Assembly: GCF_014190775.1 (NCBI RefSeq)
Contig: NZ_JACHVP010000005.1
Span: 248,001 to 312,000 of the forward strand
Length of the DNA: 64,000 bases
Origin: Leifsonia aquatica
Lineage (GTDB): Bacteria; Actinomycetota; Actinomycetes; Actinomycetales; Microbacteriaceae
Reading direction: 5' to 3'
Below, piece by piece: positions 38,290 to 50,090 of the stretch. Under the pieces are notes generated by a model that saw nothing but the letters and a program-made list of their open reading frames with translations, did no database searches and was not told the DNA's origin. Numbering within the stretch: the first letter of the stretch is position 1; each line of letters opens with the position of its first letter. Position numbers and translations under genes: made by a program.

Positions 38290-39450
38290 TCAGCGAGCGA
38301 CGGGGTCGCCGTCCGTGAAGACCTGGAGCACCCGGAAGTCGCCGTCGAGCAGCACGGCATCCGCCGCGTACCCCGGCGCGAGCCGGCCGAGATCGTCGCT
38401 ACGCCCGACCGCGGCCGCCGGCGTCTCAGTGAGCGCCCGCACCGCGTCCTCGACGGGGAGGCCGACCTCCTGCACTGCGCGCCGCAGAGCGTCGTCGAGC
38501 GTCAGCGTCGAACCGGCGATGGAGCCGCCCTCGGCGAGACGTGCGACGCCGTCCCTGACCTGCACGGCGAGCGAGCCGAGCAGATAGTCGCCGTCCTCCG
38601 CGCCCGCGGCGGCCATCGCGTCGGTGATGAGCGCGACGCGACCCGGAGCCGCGGCGAACAGCATCCGGACGACCTCCGGGTGCACGTGCACGCCGTCGTT
38701 GATGATCTCCAGCGTGACGCCGGCCGTGCGGGTGGCCGCGGCGACCGGGCCGGGAGCGCGGTGGTGCACGCCGTCCATGCCGTTGTAGGCGTGAGTCAGG
38801 ATGCTCGCGCCCGCCGCGAACGCCTCCATCGTCTGCGCGTAGTCGGCGGCGGTGTGGCCGACGGCGACGGCGACTCCGGCCGAGCTGAAGGCGCGCACGG
38901 CGTCCAGGCCGCCCGGCAGCTCCGGGGCGATCGTGATCTGCCGCAGCGTTCCGTCGGCGGCCGCCAGCAGGAGGTCGATGTCCTCCGGCGTCGCCGAGCG
39001 CAGCAGGCTCGGCTCGTGCGCACCCTTGTGACCGACGTCGAGGAACGGGCCCTCGAGGTGCGACCCGAGCACGCGGGAGTCCTCGCGGCTGAGCGCCGCG
39101 ATCGCCCGCACGCTCTCGGCGAGGCGGTCGACGGGCGCGGTGACCAGGGAGATGACCGCGCGGGTGGTGCCGTGGCGCTGGTGCAGATCGAGCGCCCGCC
39201 GGATGCTCTCCGGACCGTCGTCGTAGCTCGCTGTCGCGCCCCCGTGGCCGTGGATGTCGACGAAACCGGGCGTCAGCCACGCGCCGTCGGCGTCCGTGAC
39301 GGAGACCGTTCGGTCGCTGACGACCGCCGAACGCCATTCGTCTCCGGTGCCGGTGGCGGCGATCGTGCCGCCGTCGAACCGCACCCATGCGTTGTGGACG
39401 ACGTGGCCGTCGCTGACGAGACGGGCGGAATGGATCACATGCGCGGTCAT
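38290..39450 (-). CDS. nagA: N-acetylglucosamine-6-phosphate deacetylase (copy 2)
   Basis: The 386-residue paralogue of the NagA at 30020 keeps all key motifs: LTPGFVDIHGHGG, GSHLEGPF, VGHTAADY, LTHAYNGMDGVHHR and VALITDAMAA. The first metal motif is HGH rather than HCH. Both copies look active. It is 24 bp downstream of a ROK kinase on the same strand, forming a second GlcNAc module. TATCGT 7 nt upstream of the ATG could give it its own leaderless promoter. Confidence 0.92.
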   Translation of the reverse strand: MTAHVIHSARLVSDGHVVHNAWVRFDGGTIAATGTGDEWRSAVVSDRTVSVTDADGAWLTPGFVDIHGHGGATASYDDGPESIRRALDLHQRHGTTRAVISLVTAPVDRLAESVRAIAALSREDSRVLGSHLEGPFLDVGHKGAHEPSLLRSATPEDIDLLLAAADGTLRQITIAPELPGGLDAVRAFSSAGVAVAVGHTAADYAQTMEAFAAGASILTHAYNGMDGVHHRAPGPVAAATRTAGVTLEIINDGVHVHPEVVRMLFAAAPGRVALITDAMAAAGAEDGDYLLGSLAVQVRDGVARLAEGGSIAGSTLTLDDALRRAVQEVGLPVEDAVRALTETPAAAVGRSDDLGRLAPGYAADAVLLDGDFRVLQVFTDGDPVAR

Positions 39451-39474
39451 TTCATCGACGATACCGTCGCCGGG

Positions 39475-40446
39475 TCAGGCGACCGGTTGCGGGACCGCGG
39501 CGGCGAGCAGATCGCGCGCCCGCAGCGCCGCGCCGATCACGCCGGCGTTCTCGCCGATGCTCGCGGGGAGCAGCGCCGGGCGGCGCTGGAAGGTGAGGAT
39601 GCCCTCCAGACGCTCGGCCAGCGGGACGAACAGTGCGTCGCCTGCCTGCGAGAGGCCGCCGCCGATCACGATCGCCTCGGGCGAGAGCAGCGCGACCGTG
39701 TGCGAGATGTCGAGGGCGAGCGCGTCCAGGGCGCTCGCCCACACGGCGATCGCGTCGGCGTCGCCCGCCTCGGAGCGCTCGAGCACCTCCCGGGCTCCCG
39801 GGACCGTCGCCCCGGTCGCCGTGTTGTACCGGCGCGCGATGGCCGCCGCGGACGCGACGGCCTCCAGGCAGCCGATACCGCCGCACGCGCACACCGGACC
39901 GTCCGCGACGCGGGAGTGGCCCATCTCGCCGACCAGACCGCCGCCGACGAGCAGGCGGTCGTCGAGGAAGACGGCGCCGGCGATCCCGGTGCCGATCGCC
40001 ATGAAAACCACGTTCCGGTAGGGCGCCGCCGCTCCCAGCCGCTTCTCCGCCTGGCCGGCTCCGCGCACGTCGTGGCTGAACGACACCGGCACGCCGAGGG
40101 CCGCTGCCGCGCGGTCGCGGAAGGGGTACTCGCGCCAGCCGAGGTTCTCGGCGAAGACCCCCACGCCGCGCTCGTCGTCCACGTGCCCGGGGACCAGCAG
40201 ACCGAGCGCCTCCGGCTCGATGGCGGGATGCGTCGCCCGGAACTCGTCGGCGATCGCGACGAGGGCTGCGACGACGGCGTCCGCCGTCGCGGGGCCTTCA
40301 TGCGGGGTCGGTCGCCGCACGATCTCGACGATCCGCCCGTCGGCGTCGATCAGCGCGGCCTTCATGTCCGTGCCGCCGACGTCGACGGCGAGCACCGGCG
40401 CACCGGGACCCAGGGGAGCGGAGGAGGGGTCGGTGAGTACGTTCAC
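39475..40446 (-). CDS. ROK family kinase, probable glucokinase or GlcNAc kinase
   Basis: The protein (about 323 residues) opens with LAVDVGGTDMKAAL and has the ROK zinc motif CACGGIGCLE, so it is a kinase and not a regulator. No helix-turn-helix is present. The GTG at 40446 puts the phosphate loop at the usual distance from the start; GTG 40485 would add 13 residues and cannot be excluded. It is upstream of the second nagA and divergent from the PIG-V-like gene. Confidence 0.85.
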   Translation of the reverse strand: MNVLTDPSSAPLGPGAPVLAVDVGGTDMKAALIDADGRIVEIVRRPTPHEGPATADAVVAALVAIADEFRATHPAIEPEALGLLVPGHVDDERGVGVFAENLGWREYPFRDRAAAALGVPVSFSHDVRGAGQAEKRLGAAAPYRNVVFMAIGTGIAGAVFLDDRLLVGGGLVGEMGHSRVADGPVCACGGIGCLEAVASAAAIARRYNTATGATVPGAREVLERSEAGDADAIAVWASALDALALDISHTVALLSPEAIVIGGGLSQAGDALFVPLAERLEGILTFQRRPALLPASIGENAGVIGAALRARDLLAAAVPQPVA

Positions 40447-40506
40447 ATGTACAGGATCCCATCCCCGGCACCGGTGCATGCTCACCGGAGTAGTATCCCG
40501 CTGAGC

Positions 40507-41748
40507 ATGTCAGCGGGAATCACGAGCACAGCGCCCACGCCGGGAGCCGGGACGCGCGTACGCGGAGACCGGGTGCGCCTGGCCGGTCGCGACCTCCCCT
40601 GGTGGGGCGCGACCTTGATCGTCTACGCCTCCTCGCGGGTGCTGACGACCGTCTTCATGCTGTCGCTCTACGTCGCGGCGACGGTCGGCGACTGGCCGTT
40701 CGCCAGTTCGCGGCAGGACCCGACCTTCTTCACGTTCTCGTCGTCCTGGGACGGCTCGTTCTACCAGCGCATCGCCTCCGGCGGGTACCCGACGACGCTC
40801 CCCACCGACGGCGGGGGCGACGTGCAGCAGAACCCCTGGGCGTTCCTGCCGCTCTACCCGGCCGTGGTCCGCGGGCTGATGGCTGTGACCGGCCTGCCGT
40901 TCGCTCCCGCGGGCGTGCTCGTCGCGACCCTCTTCGGAGCCGGCGCGGCGCTCGTGCTGTACCGCATCGTCCACGCGCGGGGCGGCACGGTCTCGGCCCT
41001 CTGGGCGACCGTGTTCTTCTGCTTCGGCCCGCTCTCGTTCGTGCTGCAGATCACCTACGCCGAGAGCATGTTCTTCTTCCTGATGTTCGCCGCGCTGCTG
41101 GCGATGATCCGGCGGAGGTACTGGCTCGTCATCCCGTTCACCGTGGCGGCGGCGTTCGCCAAACCCGGAGCGCTCGCCATCCCGCTGGCGCTCGCGGTCG
41201 TCTTCGTCGTGCGCATCGTGCAGGAGCGCCGGGGCATCGGCACGTTCGGGATGCGCGAGCGCGTCGCCGTGCTCGTCGCCGGCGCGGTCACCGCGATCGC
41301 GGGCCTGGCCTGGCCGCTCATCGCCTCGCAGGCGACGGGGACGCCCGACGCCTATGTGTCCACCGAGCTCTCCTGGTGGACCGGATTCATCGGGCACGTG
41401 TCGTTCGTGCCCCTGACGCCGTGGTTCCTCTTCACCTGGAAGTACGCGGGCATCGCCGGGGTGCTGCTGGTGGTCGCGGTGATCGCCGGATTCGTGTGGC
41501 TGCTGCGCCGTCCGGGTGTCCGCGACCTCGGCACCGAGGTGGTGGCCTACTCGGCCAGTTACGGTCTCTACCTGGTGGCGGTGTTCCTGCCGCAGCAGAG
41601 CCTGTTCCGGCTGCTGCTCCCGTTGGCGCCGCTCGGAGGTGCGCGCGGTCTCACGCACAGCCCGCGGGCGCGGACGATCGTGCTGGTCGCAGGAGTCGCG
41701 CTGCAGCCGGTGACACTGATCCTGCTGTGGTTCCTCGGCTACCCCTGA
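40507..41748 (+). CDS. PIG-V-like GT-C mannosyltransferase
   Basis: The 413-residue integral membrane protein has about nine helices. An early extracytoplasmic loop WDGSFYQRIASGGYP contains the Trp-Asp pair typical of PIG-V/GT-C polyprenyl-phosphate-mannose enzymes, followed by WAFLPLYPAVVRGL. It would transfer mannose from a lipid carrier to a cell-envelope acceptor outside the membrane; the acceptor is unknown. TAGTAT lies 10 nt upstream. It sits between GlcNAc genes but is divergent from the kinase, and its end overlaps the convergent GH20 gene by 10 nt. Confidence 0.8.
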   Translation: MSAGITSTAPTPGAGTRVRGDRVRLAGRDLPWWGATLIVYASSRVLTTVFMLSLYVAATVGDWPFASSRQDPTFFTFSSSWDGSFYQRIASGGYPTTLPTDGGGDVQQNPWAFLPLYPAVVRGLMAVTGLPFAPAGVLVATLFGAGAALVLYRIVHARGGTVSALWATVFFCFGPLSFVLQITYAESMFFFLMFAALLAMIRRRYWLVIPFTVAAAFAKPGALAIPLALAVVFVVRIVQERRGIGTFGMRERVAVLVAGAVTAIAGLAWPLIASQATGTPDAYVSTELSWWTGFIGHVSFVPLTPWFLFTWKYAGIAGVLLVVAVIAGFVWLLRRPGVRDLGTEVVAYSASYGLYLVAVFLPQQSLFRLLLPLAPLGGARGLTHSPRARTIVLVAGVALQPVTLILLWFLGYP

Positions 41749-43253
41749 CCGGCGTTCTCCGGCCACGGCACCTCGGCGGTGCGACGGTAGGAGGTGCCCG
41801 CGGCATCCCAGTGCTCCGCCAGCTGGGCGAGACGTACGGCGAACTCCGGGAAGTCGCGTGCGGCCTCCACGGCCTCGGTGTCGGCGGGGGCCGGCGACCA
41901 GCCGATCTCGGCGACGGCGGCGAGCCGGGGGAAGACCATCTCCTCGGCCTCCTGGATGGTGGCGACGGTCTCCGTCCACAGCGGCGCCTCGACGCCGAGG
42001 ATGTGTGCCTCGGCGAGACCGGGGACGATGCGGGCCGGGTCCCACTCCAGGGCGTCCCGCAGCGTCGTCGGGCCGTCCGCCCAGTCCTGGCCGATCGCGT
42101 CCCCCTCCTCATAGACGATGTCGAGGTAGGCGACATCGGCGGGGGAGAGGATGGCCGCGCCGCCCTGGCGCACGAACGACAGGATGTCGTCGGCGGCCGA
42201 CCCGCGCGGCGTGCGGTAGTCCCAGTACTGGCCGACGGTGCCCTCCGGCAGCGCGTCGCAGGCGCCCATCTCATGCCAGCCGACGGGGGTCTTCCCGGCG
42301 TCCGCGACCAGGCGCGCAGCGTGCCGGAGGAAGGCGACGAAGTCCTCGCGCGCGGTGCTCAGGCACTCGTCCCCGCCGATGTGGAGGAACGGGCCGGGCG
42401 TCAGCGCGGCGACCTCGCCGATGACGTCTGAGAGGAAGCGCTCCGTCGTCGGGTCGCCGGTCATCAGGGTGCTGAAGCCGACGGTCGTTCCCGTGTAGAG
42501 GGCAGGGGCCGCACCGTCGGGATTCAGCTCCGGGTACGACGCGAGAGCCGCGTTCGTGTGGCCCGGCATGTCGATCTCGGGGACGACGGTGATGTGGCGC
42601 TGCGCCGCATAGGCGACGAGGCCGCGGTACTCCTCCTGCGTGTAGAACCCGCCGGCGCCGCCGCCCGCGGCGGTCGACCCGCCGACGCTCGTCAGCTCGG
42701 GCCACGACGCGATCTCCAGTCGCCAGCCCTGGTCGTCGGTGAGGTGGAGGTGGAGGTGGTTGACCTTCAGCAGCGCGATCGCGTCGATGAAGCGCTCGAC
42801 ATCCCGGACCGGGAAGAAGTGCCGCGCGACGTCGAGCATCGCGCCGCGGTAGGCGTAGCGCGGGTAGTCCCGCACGCGTACGGCCTCGATCGTCAGCGGG
42901 TCGTCGGAGCAGGAGGCGGGGACGAGCTGACGCAGCGTCTGCACGCCGTGGAGCGCACCGGCCGCGGTGGCCGCGCCGATGCGCACGCCCTCTGCGGCGA
43001 CGTCGAGCGAGTACCCCTCCTCGCGATGCCCGTCCGGCCCCTCATGCTCGGCGACCACGATGGCGATGTCACCGTACTCGGGCGGCTCGATCACCACGAC
43101 GAGTTCGCGGTGGCAGTCGCGGCGGAGCGCGTCGCGCAGGAGGGCGGCCACCCCCTCCGCTCCGGCGCCCGCGACGCTGATCCGGGCCGTCGGGCCGAGG
43201 ACGAACGGTGCGTCGGTCGTGCTCACGAGCTCGACAGGGCGGGGTATGACCAC
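41739..43253 (-). CDS. Glycoside hydrolase family 20 beta-N-acetylhexosaminidase
   Basis: The 504-residue GH20 enzyme has the small N-terminal GH20b domain and a TIM barrel starting near [15 protein letters not shown]. The catalytic pair is D295-E296 in HIGGDECLS, and the substrate-binding [16 protein letters not shown] and [13 protein letters not shown] motifs are intact. No signal peptide is present, so it should cleave imported chito-oligosaccharides in the cytosol. The GTG start has a GAGGAG site. It is divergent from the riboswitch-controlled glyA. Confidence 0.92.
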   Translation of the reverse strand: MVIPRPVELVSTTDAPFVLGPTARISVAGAGAEGVAALLRDALRRDCHRELVVVIEPPEYGDIAIVVAEHEGPDGHREEGYSLDVAAEGVRIGAATAAGALHGVQTLRQLVPASCSDDPLTIEAVRVRDYPRYAYRGAMLDVARHFFPVRDVERFIDAIALLKVNHLHLHLTDDQGWRLEIASWPELTSVGGSTAAGGGAGGFYTQEEYRGLVAYAAQRHITVVPEIDMPGHTNAALASYPELNPDGAAPALYTGTTVGFSTLMTGDPTTERFLSDVIGEVAALTPGPFLHIGGDECLSTAREDFVAFLRHAARLVADAGKTPVGWHEMGACDALPEGTVGQYWDYRTPRGSAADDILSFVRQGGAAILSPADVAYLDIVYEEGDAIGQDWADGPTTLRDALEWDPARIVPGLAEAHILGVEAPLWTETVATIQEAEEMVFPRLAAVAEIGWSPAPADTEAVEAARDFPEFAVRLAQLAEHWDAAGTSYRRTAEVPWPENAGQG

Positions 43254-43388
43254 GGAGGCTCCTCATGTGGCTGGGTGTTGCTCGGGCGGCGGCCGCGTCC
43301 GTCCACCCCCGGACGGCCACCAGCGAGTATCGCAGGCCTCCTAACTAATGGGCAAGGGTCCGGGACCTGCGCGCCTTTGCTATGCTGG

Positions 43389-43479
43389 GCGAGTCGCGAC
43401 TGGCGCTCAGATGGTCACCATCGGGGAGCGACGACGGTACCTCGAAAGCATGGGTGGATTCGGCCGCGCGCCTGGGTCG
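43389..43479 (+). ncRNA. ZTP riboswitch (pfl motif) in the glyA leader
   Basis: Conserved blocks appear in order: GACTGGCG (43398-43405), GGGGAGCG (43423-43430) preceded by a TGGTCACCA hairpin, and GCGCGCCTGGGT (43466-43477). GTCG (43393-43396) can pair with CGAC (43429-43432). This is the pfl consensus, which binds ZTP/ZMP and signals 10-formyl-THF shortage. A -10 TATGCT at 43381-43386 places the transcription start at its 5' edge. The GAAGGAG ribosome site of glyA follows 25 nt later. Confidence 0.9.
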
Positions 43480-43517
43480 ATACGTACACTGTCCATCCCT
43501 GTCCGAAGGAGCCCGTA

Positions 43518-44843
43518 GTGACCGACACCCTGCCCTCGACCTTCACCGCCCCGCTCGCGGAGGTCGACCCCGAGATCGCGGAGGTGCTGCAGCTCGAGCT
43601 CGGCCGCCAGCGCGACTACCTCGAGATGATCGCCTCCGAGAACTTCGTGCCGCGTGCGGTGCTGGAGTCCGTCGGCTCGGTCCTCACCAACAAATACGCA
43701 GAGGGCTACCCCGGCCGCCGCTACTACGGCGGCTGCGAGTACGTCGACATCGCCGAGCAGCTGGCGATCGACCGGGCGAAGAGCCTGTTCGGCGCCGAGT
43801 ACGCGAACGTCCAGCCGCACTCCGGCGCCTCCGCCAACGCCGCGGTCCTCTCCGCGATCGCGACCCCCGGCGACACCATCCTGGGCCTGGAGCTCGCCCA
43901 CGGCGGCCACCTGACCCACGGCATGAAGCTCAACTTCTCGGGCAAGCTCTACAACGCCGTCTCGTACGGCGTCGACCCCGAGACCTTCCTCGTCGACATG
44001 GACGTGGTGCGCGACAAGGCCCGCGAGCACAAGCCGCAGGTCATCATCGCGGGCTGGTCGGCCTACCCCCGCCACCTCGACTTCGCCGCCTTCCGCGAGA
44101 TCGCGGACGAGGTCGGCGCCAAGCTCTGGGTCGACATGGCGCACTTCGCCGGCCTCGTGGCCGCGGGCCTGCACCCGTCGCCCGTGCCCTACGCGGACGT
44201 CGTCAGCTCGACGGTGCACAAGACCATCGGCGGCCCCCGCTCCGGCTTCATCGTCAGCCGCGACACCGAGCTCGCCAAGAAGCTCAACTCCAACGTGTTC
44301 CCCGGCCAGCAGGGCGGGCCGCTCATGCACGTGATCGCGGCCAAGGCGACCGCGTTCAAGCTCGCCGCGACCGAGGAGTTCAAGGACCGCCAGGCGCGCA
44401 CCATCCGCGGCGCCCAGATCCTCGCCTCCCGCCTCACCGCCGACGACTCGCGCGCGGCCGGCGTCGACGTGCTCACCGGGGGCACGGACGTGCACCTGGT
44501 GCTCGCCGACCTCCGCAACTCGCAGCTCGACGGCCAGCAGGCGGAGGACGTGCTGCACGAGGTCGGCATCACGGTCAACCGCAATGCGGTGCCGTTCGAC
44601 CCGCGCCCGCCCATGGTCACCTCCGGCCTCCGGATCGGCACGCCGGCGCTCGCGACCCGTGGCTTCGGCGACACCGAGTTCACCGAGGTGGCGGACATCA
44701 TCGGCAGCGCCCTCGTCCCCGGCGCCGACACCGCCGCGCTGCGCTCGCGCGTGGACGCGCTGACCGCGGCGTTCCCGCTCTACCCGGGCCTCACGCCCTC
44801 GGGCCAGGACGCCTTCCCGGTCGAGCTCCCCTCCTCGATCTGA
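43518..44843 (+). CDS. glyA: Serine hydroxymethyltransferase GlyA
   Basis: The 441-residue PLP enzyme interconverts serine and glycine with transfer of a one-carbon unit to THF. The PLP lysine is K235 in [30 protein letters not shown] and [10 protein letters not shown] are intact. The GTG at 43518 follows a GAAGGAG site. The ZTP riboswitch upstream implies induction when ZMP builds up, that is when formyl-folate is short. folD lies 93 bp downstream behind a hairpin. Confidence 0.96.
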   Translation: MTDTLPSTFTAPLAEVDPEIAEVLQLELGRQRDYLEMIASENFVPRAVLESVGSVLTNKYAEGYPGRRYYGGCEYVDIAEQLAIDRAKSLFGAEYANVQPHSGASANAAVLSAIATPGDTILGLELAHGGHLTHGMKLNFSGKLYNAVSYGVDPETFLVDMDVVRDKAREHKPQVIIAGWSAYPRHLDFAAFREIADEVGAKLWVDMAHFAGLVAAGLHPSPVPYADVVSSTVHKTIGGPRSGFIVSRDTELAKKLNSNVFPGQQGGPLMHVIAAKATAFKLAATEEFKDRQARTIRGAQILASRLTADDSRAAGVDVLTGGTDVHLVLADLRNSQLDGQQAEDVLHEVGITVNRNAVPFDPRPPMVTSGLRIGTPALATRGFGDTEFTEVADIIGSALVPGADTAALRSRVDALTAAFPLYPGLTPSGQDAFPVELPSSI

Positions 44844-44883
44844 CACTCCCCACCCCTCGAGTACACGAAAAGTCGGGCGAAAG

Positions 44884-44918
44884 CCGTCGAGTACGCGAAG
44901 AATCCGCGTACTCGACGG
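44884..44918 (+). promoter_or_regulatory. Perfect hairpin between glyA and folD
   Basis: A 14-bp stem (CCGTCGAGTACGCG with its complement, 44884-44897 and 44905-44918) with a 7-nt loop ends 8 nt before the GGAGG of folD. A related CTCGAGTACACGAA segment lies about 30 nt upstream. It may act as a partial terminator, an mRNA-processing site or a translation modulator. Confidence 0.5.
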
Positions 44919-44936
44919 TGCAACGACGGAGGAACT

Positions 44937-45818
44937 GTGACCGCACGAATTCTGGACGGCAAGGCCACGGCCGCCGCGATCAAGAGCGAGCTGACCGAGC
45001 GCGTGACGCGCCTGCGCGAGCAGGGCGTGGTGCCCGGGCTCGGCACCATCCTGGTCGGTGACGACCCCGGGTCGCAGTGGTACGTCGCCGGCAAGCACCG
45101 CGACTGCGCGGAGGTGGGCATCGCCTCCATCCGCCGCGACCTCCCGGCCGACATCTCGCAGGCCGAGCTGGAGGCCGTGATCGAGGACCTGAACGCCGAC
45201 CCCGACTGCACCGGGTTCATCGTCCAGCTCCCGCTGCCGCCGCACCTCGACACCGACGCGATCCTCGAGCTCGTGGACCCGGCGAAGGATGCGGACGGCC
45301 TGCACCCGACGAACCTCGGCCGCCTGATGCTCAACGTCAACCGGCCGATCACCACGCCGCTCCCGTGCACCCCGCGCGGCGTCATCGAGCTGATGGAGCG
45401 GCACGGGATCGAGCTGAACGGCAAGCACGTCGTCGTCGTCGGCCGCGGCGTCACCGTCGGCCGCTCGATCGGCTCGCTGCTGACCCGTCGCGAGTACAAC
45501 GCGACCGTGACGCTCACCCACACCGGCACCGTCGATCTCGACGAGCACCTCAAGCGCGCCGACGTGATCGTGGCCGCCGCGGGTGTCGCGGGGCTGGTCT
45601 CGGCCGAGAACGTGAAGCCCGGCGCGATCGTCCTCGACGTGGGCGTGAGCCGCGTGGAGGACCCGGTCACCGGCAAGAGCGTCGTCGCCGGTGACGTGGC
45701 GCCGGATGTCGCCGAGGTCGCCGCGTGGATCTCGCCGAACCCGGGCGGTGTCGGCCCGATGACCCGCGCGCTGCTGCTGCAGAACGTGGTCGAGTCCGCG
45801 GAGCGGGCGCTGGCATGA
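44937..45818 (+). CDS. folD: Methylene-THF dehydrogenase/cyclohydrolase FolD
   Basis: The 293-residue bifunctional enzyme makes 10-formyl-THF from methylene-THF. The catalytic region YVAGKHRDC has Lys in the usual position, followed by GFIVQLPLP and the Rossmann motif [14 protein letters not shown]. The more usual GRSxIVG reads GRGVTVG here. It follows glyA, which makes its substrate. ACGGAGG precedes the GTG start. It overlaps the YbaK-like gene by ATGA. Confidence 0.95.
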   Translation: MTARILDGKATAAAIKSELTERVTRLREQGVVPGLGTILVGDDPGSQWYVAGKHRDCAEVGIASIRRDLPADISQAELEAVIEDLNADPDCTGFIVQLPLPPHLDTDAILELVDPAKDADGLHPTNLGRLMLNVNRPITTPLPCTPRGVIELMERHGIELNGKHVVVVGRGVTVGRSIGSLLTRREYNATVTLTHTGTVDLDEHLKRADVIVAAAGVAGLVSAENVKPGAIVLDVGVSRVEDPVTGKSVVAGDVAPDVAEVAAWISPNPGGVGPMTRALLLQNVVESAERALA

Positions 45819-46333
45819 GCGGCGAGGGCACCGAGCGCACGCATCCCGCCGTGGAGCGGGTCGAGTCGGCCCTCCTCGCGGCCGGCGTCGAGCCGCGGGT
45901 CCGCTGGTTCGAGGCGGCGACGCCCACGGCCGTCTCCGCCGCGGCCGAGCTGGGCGTGGAGGTGGGCGCCATCGCCAACTCCCTCGTCTTCACCATCGAC
46001 GGCGAGCCGCTGCTCGTCATGACCTCCGGCGCGCACCGTGTGGACACGGCCTACCTCGGGGAGCAGCTGGGCGGCCGTATCCGTCGGGCCGACCCCGAGA
46101 CCGTGAAGTCGGCCACGGGTCAGACCATCGGCGGTGTCGCGCCGGTCGGCCACCCCGCACCGCTCCGCACGGTCGTGGATGTGGCGCTCGCCGGCTACCC
46201 CGAGGTCTGGGCCGCGGCCGGTCACCCGCACACGGTGTTCCCCACGACGTTCGCCGAGCTGGTGCGGCTGACGGGGGGAGCACCGGGCGCGGTCGAGCCG
46301 TCCGCGACGGACGCTTCGGCGACCGAAGCCTGA
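45815..46333 (+). CDS. YbaK/EbsC family protein (aminoacyl-tRNA deacylase-like)
   Basis: The 172-residue protein has the YbaK/ProX fold with SGAHRVD and [14 protein letters not shown]. Family members hydrolyse mischarged tRNAs such as Cys-tRNAPro. The lysine essential in E. coli YbaK is replaced: the segment reads AIANSLVF with Asn where Lys is expected. Activity and specificity are therefore uncertain. It is translationally coupled to folD and converges on the carbonic-anhydrase-like gene with a 1-bp gap. Confidence 0.85.
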   Translation: MSGEGTERTHPAVERVESALLAAGVEPRVRWFEAATPTAVSAAAELGVEVGAIANSLVFTIDGEPLLVMTSGAHRVDTAYLGEQLGGRIRRADPETVKSATGQTIGGVAPVGHPAPLRTVVDVALAGYPEVWAAAGHPHTVFPTTFAELVRLTGGAPGAVEPSATDASATEA

Positions 46334-46334
46334 G

Positions 46335-46850
46335 TCAGCCCCGCGGGTGCGCCTCGACCAGGCGCAGGTAGGCGGAGGCGTTGCCGACGAGGCCCGCCCG
46401 CTCCTCTTCCGTGAGCTCTCGGCGGACCTTCCCGGGCACGCCGGCGACGAGGGATCCGGGCGGGACGACCGTCCCTTCGAGCACCACGGTCCCGGCGGCG
46501 ACGAGCGACCCGGCTCCGATGACTGCACCGTTGAGCACGGTCGCGTGCATCCCGATCAGCGCGCCGTCCTCGATCGTGCAGCCGTGAAGCACGGCGTTGT
46601 GGCCGACCGACACGTCCGCGCCGATCGTCAGCGGGTATCCGGCGTCGACGTGGCAGGAGACGTTGTCCTGGAGGTTGCTGCGCTCGCCGAGCACGATCTC
46701 CTCCGCCTCGGCGCGGAGCACCGCGTTGTACCAGACGCTCGACGCGGCACTCAGGCGCACGCGCCCGGCGAGGACCGCCCCGGGAGCGACGAAGGCATCG
46801 GGCGAGACGGTGGGCGCCGAGCCGTCGGCGAGGGTGACGAGGGTGCTCAT
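46335..46850 (-). CDS. Gamma-carbonic-anhydrase family protein (left-handed beta-helix)
   Basis: The 171-residue protein is made of hexapeptide repeats (for example LSAASSVWYNAVLRAEAEEIVLG and IGAGSLVAAGTVV). The potential zinc histidines are in NVSCHVDAG, VGHNAVLHGCT and GMHATVL. Family members are YrdA/PaaY-like; carbonic anhydrase activity is not assured. TAAGCT exactly 6 nt before the ATG supports a leaderless start even though the MBL gene ends only 9 nt upstream on the same strand. Confidence 0.85.
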   Translation of the reverse strand: MSTLVTLADGSAPTVSPDAFVAPGAVLAGRVRLSAASSVWYNAVLRAEAEEIVLGERSNLQDNVSCHVDAGYPLTIGADVSVGHNAVLHGCTIEDGALIGMHATVLNGAVIGAGSLVAAGTVVLEGTVVPPGSLVAGVPGKVRRELTEEERAGLVGNASAYLRLVEAHPRG

Positions 46851-46859
46851 CCCGTCAGC

Positions 46860-47684
46860 TTAGCCAGCGCGGGCTGCACGCTCCCGGCTCTCGTCGACGA
46901 CGATGAAGCGCTTGCGGACCACGCGACCGTCGGGAGAGTCCGGCAGGTCGTCGAGCGCCGCGCGCACGCGGTTCAGGATGCGCGGAGGCAGCTCGAGTGC
47001 GGGCTCGTCCGGCTGGTCGATCGTGCCGGGCGGGTAGGCCACGCCGGGCTCCTGCGACATCTCGATGTGCGCGCCCCGCAGCTCGCGCACGCGCACGGGC
47101 GCCGAGTCGCGGAACCGGATGAGCCGGTCGATCGTCGCGCTGTACTGCGCGCGGTCCCGGATGTAGAGGTGAGCGGGGAGCACGGTGTCCCCGGTGAACA
47201 GGATGCCGCTCCGGCGGTCGAAGAACACGACGGCGGACGGCTCGTGCCCCGGGCCGCCGATCACGTCGATCGGCCGTTGACCGAGGTCGAACTCCACGAC
47301 CTCGTCCGGCCACGCGCGGAACCCGAAGAACGAGATGACCTGGGCCGGGGTGGTCCCGACCACCGTCGTCGCCGGTCGTGCCGCGAGCAGCGGGTCCCCC
47401 GCGATGTGGTCGCGGTGGGCGTGCGTGTGCGCGACGACCAGGGGATACGGCCGCAGGAACACCGCAGGGTTGCGTCGCAACCAGGTGTCGGTGAGCCGGT
47501 CGACCGTCGCGCGCAGCGGGAAGACGGACTCGTCCGCCGTGGCACCCGTGTCGAGCAGGAGTGCGCGCCTCCGGCCGAAGAGCAGGAAGAGGAAGGGCGC
47601 CTCCCAGTGCGACGACTTCGGCTGCCGCAGCTGCACGGTGTCGGCGTCGAGCCAGGTGATCTCGGGATCCGTCATCCCCGCCAT
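46860..47684 (-). CDS. Metallo-beta-lactamase-fold hydrolase
   Basis: The 274-residue protein has the MBL metal motif HTHAHRDH (HxHxDH type) and later GGPGHEPSAVVFFD and LFTGDTVLP metal-ligand segments. The specific substrate is unknown; the sequence is closest in style to glyoxalase-II-like hydrolases. GGGAGGA lies only 3 nt before the first ATG. The second ATG (codon 4) is a possible start. It is 49 bp after galK on the same strand and may be read with galTK. Confidence 0.8.
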   Translation of the reverse strand: MAGMTDPEITWLDADTVQLRQPKSSHWEAPFLFLLFGRRRALLLDTGATADESVFPLRATVDRLTDTWLRRNPAVFLRPYPLVVAHTHAHRDHIAGDPLLAARPATTVVGTTPAQVISFFGFRAWPDEVVEFDLGQRPIDVIGGPGHEPSAVVFFDRRSGILFTGDTVLPAHLYIRDRAQYSATIDRLIRFRDSAPVRVRELRGAHIEMSQEPGVAYPPGTIDQPDEPALELPPRILNRVRAALDDLPDSPDGRVVRKRFIVVDESRERAARAG

Positions 47685-47733
47685 CTTCCTCCCGAACGGT
47701 TGCCGGGAGGTTAACGACGGGGATGAGGGGAGG

Positions 47734-50084
<2,351 letters not shown>

Positions 50085-50090
50085 GCCAGC

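Noticed and set aside
37234-40506. Plus-strand open frame running through the sigma fusion, second nagA and ROK kinase into the PIG-V-like gene
   Set aside because: Only the part from ATG 40507 has membrane-protein character. The rest is antisense to well-supported genes.
44856-44936. glyA-folD gap considered as a THF riboswitch
   Set aside because: Known THF riboswitch core sequences are not visible; only a simple hairpin and a repeated CGAGTAC segment are seen.
43407-45548. Long minus-strand open frame opposite glyA and folD
   Set aside because: It covers two certain genes and the riboswitch. Its composition is low-complexity Val/Arg/Asp with no domain.
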